Assembly (NCBI GenBank): GCA_036278255.1
Contig: DASULK010000086.1
Location: 1-16,016 of the forward strand
Direction of reading: 5' to 3'
DNA length: 16,016 nucleotides
Source of the DNA: DASULK01 sp036278255
Lineage (GTDB): Bacteria; Actinomycetota; Actinomycetes; Mycobacteriales; Micromonosporaceae
The notes under the pieces are model-generated. The model saw nothing but the letters and a program-made list of their open reading frames with translations, ran no database searches and had not been told where the DNA came from. Positions 1-6,331 of the stretch are shown here, one piece after another. A program made the translations under genes and the position numbers. Position 1 is the stretch's first letter, and each line of letters starts with the position of its first letter.

Positions 1-1
1 C

Positions 2-313
2 GTGCCGGAGGCGCCGCCGCCCGCCGAGGGGCTACCGGAGGGCCTGGTCTCCGTGCAGGACCTGACGGGCGTTGACGGGGCCACGTTGAGCTACCGGCTG
101 GGGGTGGGGGCCTGTGACTTCGACATCACCCCGCTGGTGTACGAGAGCGAGGACGTGGTGGTGCTCGCGGGCGCGGTGACCCGTTCCGACGGCATCTGCA
201 CCGAACAGTTGATCATGGAGCCGGTCACGATCGGCCTCCACTCGCCGTTGGGTGCCCGTACCGTCCTCGACGCCGCCTCCGGTCAACCCCTCCTCCTCAC
301 GGCCTTTTACTGA
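2..313 (+). CDS. C-terminal part of an unrecognised protein (5' end outside the window)
   Basis: The frame is open from the first bases of the window and ends at a TGA. The 103 visible residues are the tail of a longer protein, because there is no credible ribosome site for an internal start. The visible part alternates acidic, hydrophobic and glycine stretches that look beta-rich. It has two cysteines (in GACDFDI and DGICTEQ) about 25 residues apart, which could form a disulfide if the protein is exported. A link to actinobacterial lipoproteins is possible, but the N-terminus needed to show a lipobox is missing. I do not recognise the family. Third-position GC is high, which supports real coding. 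Confidence 0.6.
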   Translation: MPEAPPPAEGLPEGLVSVQDLTGVDGATLSYRLGVGACDFDITPLVYESEDVVVLAGAVTRSDGICTEQLIMEPVTIGLHSPLGARTVLDAASGQPLLLTAFY

Positions 314-376
314 CGCGGGGGCGGGGCACAGGTACGGCCTTAACCAGGGCCGGTGGCGCGGGTTATCGTGCCAGGC

Positions 377-481
377 ATGGCGTTGACCGCGACGATGCTC
401 ACGATCGACTGTGCCGACCCGACCCGACTGGCGACGTTCTGGAGCGAGGCCGCTGGCAGAGTGCGTGCTGAGCGCGGCTAG
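377..481 (+). pseudogene. Remnant of a VOC/glyoxalase-like gene (N-terminal ~25 codons only)
   Basis: A 34-codon frame starts at an ATG and ends at TAG. Its first 25 residues (MALTATMLTIDCADP, then TRLATFWSEA) match the usual opening of actinobacterial glyoxalase-like/VOC proteins, where a first beta strand is followed by the DPxxLAxFWSEALG helix. After that the similarity stops and the frame runs into unrelated residues and a stop. Family members are usually about 110-250 residues, so this is the stub left by a deletion that removed the rest. The downstream yqgE-like gene begins within 50 bases. It is very unlikely to be functional. Confidence 0.6.
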
Positions 482-529
482 CGGGCGACGACCATGCAGG
501 GCGAGGAGCAGGCGATCGGGGGGTGGCCC

Positions 530-1084
530 ATGGAGCTGACGGCCGGGCGGTTGCTCGTCGCCACCCCCGCATTGAAAGACCCCAACTTCGACCGCGCGGT
601 GGTGCTGCTCATCGCACATGAGCGGACCGGTGCGCTGGGGGTGGTGCTCAACCGCCCCACCGAGGTGCCGGTGTCCGCGGTCCTCACCGCCTGGGACGAG
701 TTGGCCGGCGAGCCGGCGGTGCTCTTCGAGGGGGGCCCGGTGCAGCCCGACGCCGCGATCTGCCTGGGCCGGATGCGTGGCGCGGTACAGGAGATCAAGG
801 GCTTCCAGCCCATCTCCGGTGCGGTTGGCATGGTCGACCTCTCCGTCGATGTCGAACGGCTCCGTGACCGCATCACCGGAATCCGGGTCTTCGCCGGCTA
901 CTCCGGCTGGTCGCCGGGGCAGTTGGAGGGGGAGATCGCCGCGGGCTCGTGGCTCGTCTTCGACGCGCTGCCCGGGGACGCCTTCATGGAGCGGCCGGAC
1001 GACCTGTGGCAGCTGGTGCTGCGCCGGCAGGGCGGGATGATGGCGGCGGTGGCCAACTTCCCACCCGACCCGACCCTCAACTGA
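530..1084 (+). CDS. YqgE/AlgH family protein (UPF0301, DUF179)
   Basis: This is a soluble protein of about 184 residues, typical for the UPF0301 family. The family signature is clear near the N-terminus: LTAGRLLVATPALKDPNF, then a hydrophobic strand, then GALGVVLNRPTE. Further motifs seen are LFEGGPVQPD and the GYSGWSPGQLEGEI segment followed by WLVFDA. The biochemical role of the family is not settled; the name AlgH comes from an alginate phenotype in Pseudomonas. I chose the ATG at 530 because conserved residues begin just after it and a GGGGGGT stretch lies at suitable spacing. An in-frame ATG at 494 would add 12 residues but has no visible ribosome site. The gene stands alone between a VOC remnant and a tRNA gene. 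Confidence 0.9.
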   Translation: MELTAGRLLVATPALKDPNFDRAVVLLIAHERTGALGVVLNRPTEVPVSAVLTAWDELAGEPAVLFEGGPVQPDAAICLGRMRGAVQEIKGFQPISGAVGMVDLSVDVERLRDRITGIRVFAGYSGWSPGQLEGEIAAGSWLVFDALPGDAFMERPDDLWQLVLRRQGGMMAAVANFPPDPTLN

Positions 1085-1103
1085 CGTCCGGGCGTTTCGC
1101 GGC

Positions 1104-1134
1104 ACCGGCGCGGTGGCCGGATTCCGGCGCCGGT
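1104..1134 (+). terminator. GC-rich hairpin after the yqgE-like gene, possible terminator
   Basis: Twenty bases after the stop codon an 8-bp perfect inverted repeat (ACCGGCGC / GCGCCGGT) surrounds a 15-base loop. There is no T-tract, so it would be an atypical actinobacterial terminator. The GC-rich context makes chance pairing likely, so confidence is low. Confidence 0.3.
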
Positions 1135-1155
1135 ACCGCCGGGGCCCCCTCGAAG

Positions 1156-1184
1156 ATGACCTCAGCCGGGAGGGTGTGTACTAT
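1156..1184 (+). promoter_or_regulatory. Housekeeping-type promoter for tRNA-Ala
   Basis: ATGACC (1156-1161) and TACTAT (1179-1184) are separated by exactly 17 bases and resemble the -35 (TTGACA) and -10 (TATAAT) hexamers of the vegetative sigma factor. Transcription would start near 1191, giving a leader of about 24 bases before the tRNA 5' end at 1215. Confidence 0.6.
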
Positions 1185-1193
1185 TGCCCAGGT

Positions 1194-1209
1194 GCCTGAG
1201 AGATCAGGC
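1194..1209 (+). other. Leader hairpin with GAGA tetraloop upstream of tRNA-Ala
   Basis: GCCTGA (1194-1199) and TCAGGC (1204-1209) form a perfect 6-bp stem closed by GAGA, a GNRA-type tetraloop. The stem ends 5 bases before the mature tRNA 5' end, between the predicted transcription start and the RNase P site. It may protect or present the precursor leader for processing. That role is inference. Confidence 0.45.
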
Positions 1210-1214
1210 CAAGC

Positions 1215-1287
1215 GGGGCCGTGGCGCAGTTGGTAGCGCACCACACTGGCAGTGTGGGGGTCAGGGGTTCGAGTCCCCTCGGCTCCA
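1215..1287 (+). tRNA. tRNA-Ala (anticodon GGC)
   Basis: The 73 bases fold into a full cloverleaf. The acceptor stem is 1215-1221 with 1280-1286, the D stem GCGC/GCGC (1224-1227, 1236-1239), the anticodon stem CCACA/TGTGG (1241-1245, 1253-1257), and the T stem AGGGG/CCCCT (1263-1267, 1275-1279) with loop TTCGAGT. The anticodon loop CTGGCAG places GGC at positions 34-36, reading alanine codon GCC. The discriminator base is A at 1287. The 3' CCA is not encoded (ACCC follows), so it must be added after transcription. Confidence 0.97.
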
Positions 1288-1295
1288 CCCATGCA

Positions 1296-1336
1296 AAACG
1301 CCCTGGTAGGGGAGAGGAACCCTCACCAGGGCGTTT
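1296..1336 (+). terminator. Intrinsic terminator of the tRNA-Ala transcript
   Basis: A perfect 12-bp stem (1296-1307 with 1325-1336) begins 9 bases after the tRNA. Four more inner pairs (AGGG with CCCT) extend it past a single bulged C. Its 3' arm ends in GTTTG, so only a short T stretch follows. Its position and strength make it a convincing terminator for the single-gene tRNA transcript. Confidence 0.85.
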
Positions 1337-1387
1337 GTCGTTTCCGATTTCTCGGGCCGCCGCGGCCGGCGAGGTTCTCTGCTCTGC

Positions 1388-1414
1388 TGTCACAGATCAG
1401 GCTCGCCCGGTGTC
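1388..1414 (+). promoter_or_regulatory. ECF41-type sigma promoter (TGTCACA-N16-TGTC)
   Basis: TGTCACA at 1388-1394 is identical to the -35 element described for ECF41 sigma factors. After exactly 16 bases comes TGTC (1411-1414), one base from the described -10 element CGTC. The site lies about 33 bases upstream of the carboxymuconolactone decarboxylase-like start codon, where an ECF41 promoter is expected because this group characteristically controls such a neighbour gene. Confidence 0.7.
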
Positions 1415-1446
1415 TCCATGTCGAGACCACCAGGCGAGGAGGAGAC

Positions 1447-2037
1447 ATGACCAGCAACACCCGGGTCCCCAAGACTGAGATCACCGGCGTTTACGGCGCC
1501 CTGCTGAAGAGATTCAGCAGGAAGATGTTCGGCGAGGTGCCCGAGGCCCTCGGAGTGATGTGGCACAACCGCCCGGTGCTCAAGGTCAGCCTCGGCCTCG
1601 GCCAGAAGGCCGCCAAGTGGAACGAGTGCGACAAGGACCTGAAGTCCTACGCCCACATGGCGGTGGCCGCCCTGATCGGCTGCTCGTTCTGCCTCGACCT
1701 GGGGTACTTCCAGGCGCACAACGAGGGGCTCGACTTGGCCAAGGCCCGCGAGGTGCCGCGCTGGCGCGAATCGGAGGTTTTCACGCCGCTGGAGCGGGAC
1801 GTCCTGGAGTACGCCGAGGCGATGAGCCAGACGCCGCCGACCGTCACCGACGAACTCGCCGCCCGGCTGCTTGATCAGCTCGGGGCGCCGGCGATGGTCG
1901 AGCTCACCGCGTGGGTCGCGCTGGCGAACCAGATGGCGCGTGCGAACTTCGCTCTCGGCATCGAGGCCCAGGGGTTCGCGGCCGCGTGCGGCCTGCCGCC
2001 TCTGGCGCAGCCGACCGGCGTAGCGTCGCAGACATGA
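1447..2037 (+). CDS. Carboxymuconolactone decarboxylase/AhpD-like protein linked to ECF41 sigma
   Basis: The 196-residue protein belongs to the CMD/AhpD fold family. The key feature is the redox motif GCSFCLDLGYFQA, a CxxC followed by the helix that in AhpD-like proteins carries a conserved histidine; here that stretch has no obvious histidine until AHN. Upstream lies the helix ending HMAVAALI, and downstream FTPLERDVLEYAEAMSQTPPTVTDE, typical of the family. It probably acts as a cytosolic peroxidase-type or redox enzyme; the substrate is unknown. The start is fixed by a strong GAGGAGG ribosome site (1436-1442). An ECF41-type promoter precedes it. The stop overlaps the ATG of a sigma gene as ATGA, so the two were translationally coupled. 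That sigma gene is now broken. Confidence 0.88.
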   Translation: MTSNTRVPKTEITGVYGALLKRFSRKMFGEVPEALGVMWHNRPVLKVSLGLGQKAAKWNECDKDLKSYAHMAVAALIGCSFCLDLGYFQAHNEGLDLAKAREVPRWRESEVFTPLERDVLEYAEAMSQTPPTVTDELAARLLDQLGAPAMVELTAWVALANQMARANFALGIEAQGFAAACGLPPLAQPTGVASQT

Positions 2038-2392
2038 CCGACGACCCGTTCGTCGCCCACCGCAGCCTGCTGTTCACGGTCGCCTACGAGATGCTCGGCT
2101 CCGTCGCCGACGCCGAGGACGTCGTGCAGGAGACCTGGCTGCGGTGGGCGGACCTCGGTGCCGCGGGCCGGGCGGGCGTACGCGATTCGCGGGCCTACCT
2201 GGTGCGGATTGTCACCCGGCAGGCGCTCAACCAGCTGCGCACGCTGGCGCGGCGGCGCGGTTCGACCTCGGCGGCGAGTTGAGCACGGTGGCGAGCCTGG
2301 TGATTGAGGACGGCCGGATCACCCGGATCTACGCGATCCGCAACCCACAGAAGCTGGCCCGGCTCGACGAGGAGGTTGAGTTTAGCCGGTGA
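2034..2392 (+). pseudogene. ECF41-family sigma factor, internally deleted and frameshifted
   Basis: The ATG overlaps the previous stop. The first ~75 residues are a good sigma region 2: FVAHRSLLFTVAYEMLGS, ADAEDVVQETWLRW and RDSRAYLVRIVTRQALNQL. The frame then closes at 2282. In another frame, from about 2255 to the TGA at 2392, the sequence encodes FDLGGELSTVASLVIEDG and RITRIYAIRNPQKLARLDEE, which is the C-terminal end of the SnoaL-like regulatory domain fused to ECF41 sigmas. Full-length members have roughly 280-300 residues; here about 170 central residues, including all of region 4, are gone and the ends are out of frame. Without region 4 it cannot recognise a -35 element. The deletion junction lies near 2250-2262. 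Confidence 0.85.
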
Positions 2393-2395
2393 TCT

Positions 2396-3361
2396 ATGAT
2401 CCGCGTCATGTCTGCCGCCCCTCCCGCCCTGGCCCCGGACTTCGACCCGGCGGTGGCGTATGCCGAAGTGAAGGCGCTACGCGCGGCGCTGGCCGCCCGG
2501 GACTGGGCGGGCGTACGCGCCGTCTGCGACGGGGCGGAGCCGGCCGGCCGGACGCGGCTGGTCCACTTCGGGAGCGATGATTCCGAGGTGGAGGGCCTGC
2601 TGCGTGAGGTCCTCGCCCGTGACCCTGAGGACACCCTGGCCGCCTCGATGCTCGGTTCGCTGGTGACCAAGACCGGCTGGGCGGTGCGGACCGCAGCACG
2701 TGCCAAGGACGTCACCCGGGAGCAGTTCGCCATCTTCCACAAGATGCTGCGCCAGGCTGAGCAGATCCTGATCGATGCGGCGGCCCGGAATCCTGCCGAC
2801 ACCTCGGTCTGGGTCAACCGGCTGACCACGGCTCGGGGCCTGGAGTTGGGACTCTCCGAGGTTCGCCGCCGCTACGACCGGCTCGCGATGCACGACCCGC
2901 ATCACCTGCCCGGCCAGAGCCAACTGCTCCAGTCGCTCTGCCCGAAATGGAGCGGCACCTGGGAGCAGATGCACGGATTCGCCCAGGAATGCATGGTGGC
3001 CGCGCCGGAAGGCAGCCACAACGCGGTGCTGGTCGCCGTGGGGCACCTGGAGCGGTGGTTGGAGCTCGACTACGGCCCCGACGAAGAGTATCTGCGTAGC
3101 CAGGCGGTCCGGGAGGAGATCCACGAGGCGGCGCGGCGGTCGGTGTGGCACCCGCGGTTCCGGCACGACATCGGCTGGGTCTGGGTACGGAACACCTTCG
3201 CCACGATCTTCAGCCTGATGGGGGAGGAGGCGGCTGCCGCCGGCCAGTTCGCCGCCCTCGGCAACCTGGCCACCGAGGACCCGTGGGACTACCTGGGGGA
3301 CCCGGCGAAGGAGTTCCAGCAGGCCCGGGCACGGGCGTACGCGAAAGGTACGGCGCGATGA
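2396..3361 (+). CDS. DUF4034-like hypothetical protein
   Basis: The product is 321 residues long, soluble, with no signal peptide or membrane segment. It is alpha-helical and TPR-like in composition. The segment around residues 160-200 (MHDPHHLPGQ, then SLCPKWSGTWEQMHGFAQE) resembles the conserved centre of DUF4034 proteins, which have a PKWGGS-like motif followed by a helix. The assignment is tentative and the function is unknown. The ATG at 2396 follows the sigma pseudogene by 3 bases; an alternative ATG lies at 2408, and neither has a good ribosome site, so the start is uncertain. The TGA stop overlaps the ATG of the M16 peptidase gene (ATGA), implying coupled translation and a shared process. 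An adaptor or regulator role for the peptidase is possible but speculative. Confidence 0.8.
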   Translation: MIRVMSAAPPALAPDFDPAVAYAEVKALRAALAARDWAGVRAVCDGAEPAGRTRLVHFGSDDSEVEGLLREVLARDPEDTLAASMLGSLVTKTGWAVRTAARAKDVTREQFAIFHKMLRQAEQILIDAAARNPADTSVWVNRLTTARGLELGLSEVRRRYDRLAMHDPHHLPGQSQLLQSLCPKWSGTWEQMHGFAQECMVAAPEGSHNAVLVAVGHLERWLELDYGPDEEYLRSQAVREEIHEAARRSVWHPRFRHDIGWVWVRNTFATIFSLMGEEAAAAGQFAALGNLATEDPWDYLGDPAKEFQQARARAYAKGTAR

Positions 3362-5052
3362 TGCGGCAGATCGAGGTCGACGGGATCCCCACCCTGGTCG
3401 CACCCGCTTCGGGCCCGATGCAGGCCGGGCTTGCCTTCCGGGTCGGCAGAGCCGACGAGACGTTGGCCCGCGGCGGCATCACCCACCTGCTGGAGCATCT
3501 GGCACTGCACCGGCTCGGCCTCGTCGACTACCACTACAACGGCGCCACCGGCATGGTCATGACCACCTTCCACATGCAGGGTTCTGTGTCCGATGTGACG
3601 AAGTTCCTCAACGGGGTCTGCGCCGCTTTGAACGATCTGCCGTTGGACCGGATGGAGGTCGAGAAGTCGATCCTGCAGACCGAGGGGGACGGCCGTGCGT
3701 CGCATGTCGCCGAGCAGTTGGCGCTCTGGCGGTACGGGGCCCTCGGCTACGGCCTGGCCGGCTACCCCGAGTGGGGGTTGGCCCTGTTCACCCCGGATGA
3801 TCTGCTCGCCTGGGCGGCCCGGTACTTCACCCGCGACAATGCGGTGCTCTGGATCGCGGGGGATGATGTACCGCCGGGCCTGTCGTTGCCGCTGCCGGCC
3901 GGGCAGCGGTGGCCGGCGCCGGCGGCTTCCTCGGCGCTGCCCACCACACCCGCCTTTTTCGCCGGGGGGTCGCGGGGTGTCGCCTTCGACGGGGTCGTCG
4001 AACGCTGCCCCGCGGCGTCCGTCTTCGCCGAGGTGCTGGAGCGGGAGTTGTTCCGGGCGCTGCGGCAGGAGAGTGGGCTCTCCTACACGGTGGGGGCCAA
4101 CTATGAGCCGCGCGGGGACGGGATGGCGGTGGTCATGGCGGTCGCCGATGCGTTGCCGGAGAAGCAGGACGCTGTGCTCGGCGGATTCGTCGACGTGCTG
4201 GCGAAGCTCCGCATCGGACGGATTGAGCAGGCGGACGTGGATGCCGTGACCGCCAAGATGATCGATTCCCTCGACTTCTCGGAGGTGGCCGCGGCGCGGC
4301 TGCCGAGCTGTGCGTTCAACCTGCTCACCGGCTTCCGGAACCCCAGCAACGAGGAGTTGCGCGCCGAGTTGAAGGCGGTCACGGTCGATGAGGTACGAAC
4401 CGTCGCCTCTCAGGTGCTCAGTTCGGGCCTGTTGATGGTGCCGGAGGGGCGCAGCGCCGACTGGGCGGGCTTCGCCGCCGCACCGGCGGTCTCCGAGCAT
4501 GCGGTATCCGGCCACCCGTACCCGTCGCTATCGGACCCCTCTCTCCGGCTGGTGGTCGGCGCCGAGGGGGCCAGCTTGGTCGGCCGGCAGGAGGCCTTCA
4601 CCGTACGGTTTGACCGGTGCGAGGCGATGTTGGCCTGGCCGGACGGGCGACGGCTGCTGGTCGGGGACGATGGGATCAGCGTGGATGTCGAACCCGCCCT
4701 CTACGCCGACGGCAGCGCTGCAGCGCCGTTCCTCGACATGGCGGTGCCCGCGCAGGTCCGGGTCGACATGCCGGCCCGGGATCCGTCGGAGATCCCGCGG
4801 CCGCAGCCCGTATCGGTGCCGGCGGGGCGCGGTGGCCGTACCTGGACGTTGGTGAAGATCTGGGTGTTGGCGTTGGTGGTTCTGCTCTTCGGCGGCCTGT
4901 CCCTTCTCCTCACCATTGGCGTGATCATCGATCCGGCGGATGTGGAGCTGTTGCTGGCGTTCATCGTCGGCGGTTGGTTGCTGACGGTCTACTTCGCCTT
5001 CGCCATCCGCCGCAACGTCGGTACTCTGCGTGCATTGGGGCGGTACGGGTAG
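3358..5052 (+). CDS. Membrane-anchored M16 (insulinase/pitrilysin) family zinc peptidase
   Basis: This is a 564-residue protein. The inverted zinc motif HLLEH lies at residues 43-47, and a candidate third ligand is E109 in SILQTEG. The spacing to the third ligand is shorter than the usual ~76 residues. A second M16 domain (about 200-360) carries LFRALRQESGLSYTVGA, the family's substrate-binding LR..GL.Y segment. Residues 395-450 form a beta-rich region. Two hydrophobic segments (about 497-523 and 529-550) anchor the C-terminus. There is no signal peptide, so the catalytic part is probably cytosolic. The ATG at 3358 overlaps the previous stop; a second ATG follows directly at 3361. Its neighbours suggest a three-gene operon. 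Actinobacterial M16 proteins are usually ~430-450 residues without a membrane tail, so this architecture is uncommon. Confidence 0.88.
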   Translation: MMRQIEVDGIPTLVAPASGPMQAGLAFRVGRADETLARGGITHLLEHLALHRLGLVDYHYNGATGMVMTTFHMQGSVSDVTKFLNGVCAALNDLPLDRMEVEKSILQTEGDGRASHVAEQLALWRYGALGYGLAGYPEWGLALFTPDDLLAWAARYFTRDNAVLWIAGDDVPPGLSLPLPAGQRWPAPAASSALPTTPAFFAGGSRGVAFDGVVERCPAASVFAEVLERELFRALRQESGLSYTVGANYEPRGDGMAVVMAVADALPEKQDAVLGGFVDVLAKLRIGRIEQADVDAVTAKMIDSLDFSEVAAARLPSCAFNLLTGFRNPSNEELRAELKAVTVDEVRTVASQVLSSGLLMVPEGRSADWAGFAAAPAVSEHAVSGHPYPSLSDPSLRLVVGAEGASLVGRQEAFTVRFDRCEAMLAWPDGRRLLVGDDGISVDVEPALYADGSAAAPFLDMAVPAQVRVDMPARDPSEIPRPQPVSVPAGRGGRTWTLVKIWVLALVVLLFGGLSLLLTIGVIIDPADVELLLAFIVGGWLLTVYFAFAIRRNVGTLRALGRYG

Positions 5053-5125
5053 GGCCGCGGCGCTGCGGGCTTCCCGCAGTGGCTGGCTGCGGGCCCACGC
5101 CCCGGCGGGTGGGGAGCATGAAGGC

Positions 5126-6229
5126 GTGACCGTGCAGAGTGGGTCGGGACTCTCCGCCGCACCGCCCCCTGGCGCCCGTGGTCGCTGGTGGTCGGAGCGG
5201 GTCGGCTACCTGGCCGCAGCGGGGGCGGTCCTCTACGGGATGCTCGCGTTGGGCTGGGCCCTGACCGGAGAGGGTTATCCGTTCGGGCCGAACGACCCCG
5301 GGGGCGAGATCAGCCTGCTGCGGCTGCTGCCGGCTGAGGTCGGGGCGCCGGTGGTGGCTGCCGTTGCGCTGATCACGGCGGTGGTGGCGTTTTCGATGAC
5401 GGGAAAGCATGCGGTACGGCTGCGCGGTGTGCCCCGCTTCCTCCTGCTGGTCTACGGATGGTCGGTCGCTGCGGTGCTGCTGGTGGTGGTGCCGGACATG
5501 GAGGTGCTGGCGCTGGCCGGCTATGCCCCGATGCTGATCCTGAGTCTCCCGTTCGGCGGTCTGGGGGTCGACTACGCCGAGGTGTTCGACTGGGCGCTGG
5601 CCAACAAGTGCGTCGCCGTGGTGGGGGGTCTGCTGCTGGCCCGGGCCGTGCTGACCTGGCAGTCGCGGACGGCCGGTGGCTGTGTGTCGTGCGGGCGGCG
5701 CGTGGCCGGTGGGGATTGGACCTCGCCGGAGTCGGCGGCCCGGTGGGGGCGTTGGGCGGCCTGGACGGCCGCGGTGATCCCGGCGGTTTATGCGGCGACC
5801 CGGTTCGCCTGGTTGGCCGGTATTCCGCTCGGTATCTCCGACGGGATGCTGCAGGAGATGCAGGAGAACGGCCAGGTATGGGCCGGGGCCGGGCTGGCTG
5901 CCTGCGGCGTGGTCGGCGGGGTGCTCACCCTCGGCCTGACGCAGCGTTGGGGTGAGGTGTTTCCCCGTTGGATGGTCGGGCTGGCCGGGCGGCGGGTGCC
6001 GGTCATGCTCGCGGTGGTGCCCGCGGCGCTGGTGGCGGCCGCGGTGGCCGCGGCGAGCGTCGGTTTCCTCGGCAGCCCGCAGTTCTGGGAGTTCCTGGGA
6101 GAGTTCAGCGGCGGCTATGCGCCGTTGCTGCTCTGGCCGCTGTGGGCGGTGATGTTGGCGGCGGCCACCCTGGCCTATTACCTGCGTCGCCGCAGCACCT
6201 GCCCCCGCTGCAGCCTCCCGTCGCGCTAA
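5126..6229 (+). CDS. Polytopic membrane protein with two CxxC knuckles
   Basis: The protein has 367 residues if it starts at GTG 5126, which has a GGGGAG ribosome site 9 bases upstream; the frame is open further upstream without a better start. About nine hydrophobic segments are visible, near residues 28-47, 72-91, 104-123, 127-143, 155-178, 208-232, 250-272, 290-314 and 331-353. A CVSC pair (C186, C189) follows segment five, and a CPRC pair (C359, C362) lies in the C-terminal tail. Four segments separate them, so both should face the same side and could form one zinc site. I do not recognise the family. The gene follows the M16 peptidase by 73 bases on the same strand, so they are probably co-transcribed. 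Confidence 0.78.
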   Translation: MTVQSGSGLSAAPPPGARGRWWSERVGYLAAAGAVLYGMLALGWALTGEGYPFGPNDPGGEISLLRLLPAEVGAPVVAAVALITAVVAFSMTGKHAVRLRGVPRFLLLVYGWSVAAVLLVVVPDMEVLALAGYAPMLILSLPFGGLGVDYAEVFDWALANKCVAVVGGLLLARAVLTWQSRTAGGCVSCGRRVAGGDWTSPESAARWGRWAAWTAAVIPAVYAATRFAWLAGIPLGISDGMLQEMQENGQVWAGAGLAACGVVGGVLTLGLTQRWGEVFPRWMVGLAGRRVPVMLAVVPAALVAAAVAAASVGFLGSPQFWEFLGEFSGGYAPLLLWPLWAVMLAAATLAYYLRRRSTCPRCSLPSR

Positions 6230-6245
6230 TCGCTGCGCCACCCGA

Positions 6246-6307
6246 GTTGATCAGGGAGTCTGCGGGCGTGTCGTACGGCGTGTCGCTGCACGAACTCCCT
6301 GATCAAC
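6246..6307. terminator. 14-bp perfect inverted repeat between convergent genes
   Basis: GTTGATCAGGGAGT (6246-6259) and ACTCCCTGATCAAC (6294-6307) are exact inverted copies with a 34-base loop. The loop contains GGCGTGTCG twice. The element begins 16 bases after the membrane protein gene and ends about 25 bases before the end of the converging lectin gene, so it can serve as a bidirectional terminator. Its sequence also looks like a dispersed intergenic repeat of the kind found in Micromonosporaceae, which I cannot check here. Confidence 0.7.
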
Positions 6308-6331
6308 CGGGGGGTGGCTGGCGGTCGGGGC

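Noticed and set aside
32..1105. Minus-strand open frame across the left edge and the yqgE-like gene
   Set aside because: The opposite strand encodes a clear UPF0301 protein; the minus-strand translation has shadow composition.
1215..1336. tRNA-Ala as an integration site of a mobile element
   Set aside because: I found no direct repeat of the tRNA 3' end in the window and no integrase, and the normal terminator directly follows.
4961..6241. Minus-strand open frame opposite the membrane protein
   Set aside because: His/Arg/Gln-rich translation without hydrophobic pattern or motif; it mirrors the GC-rich codons of the plus-strand gene.
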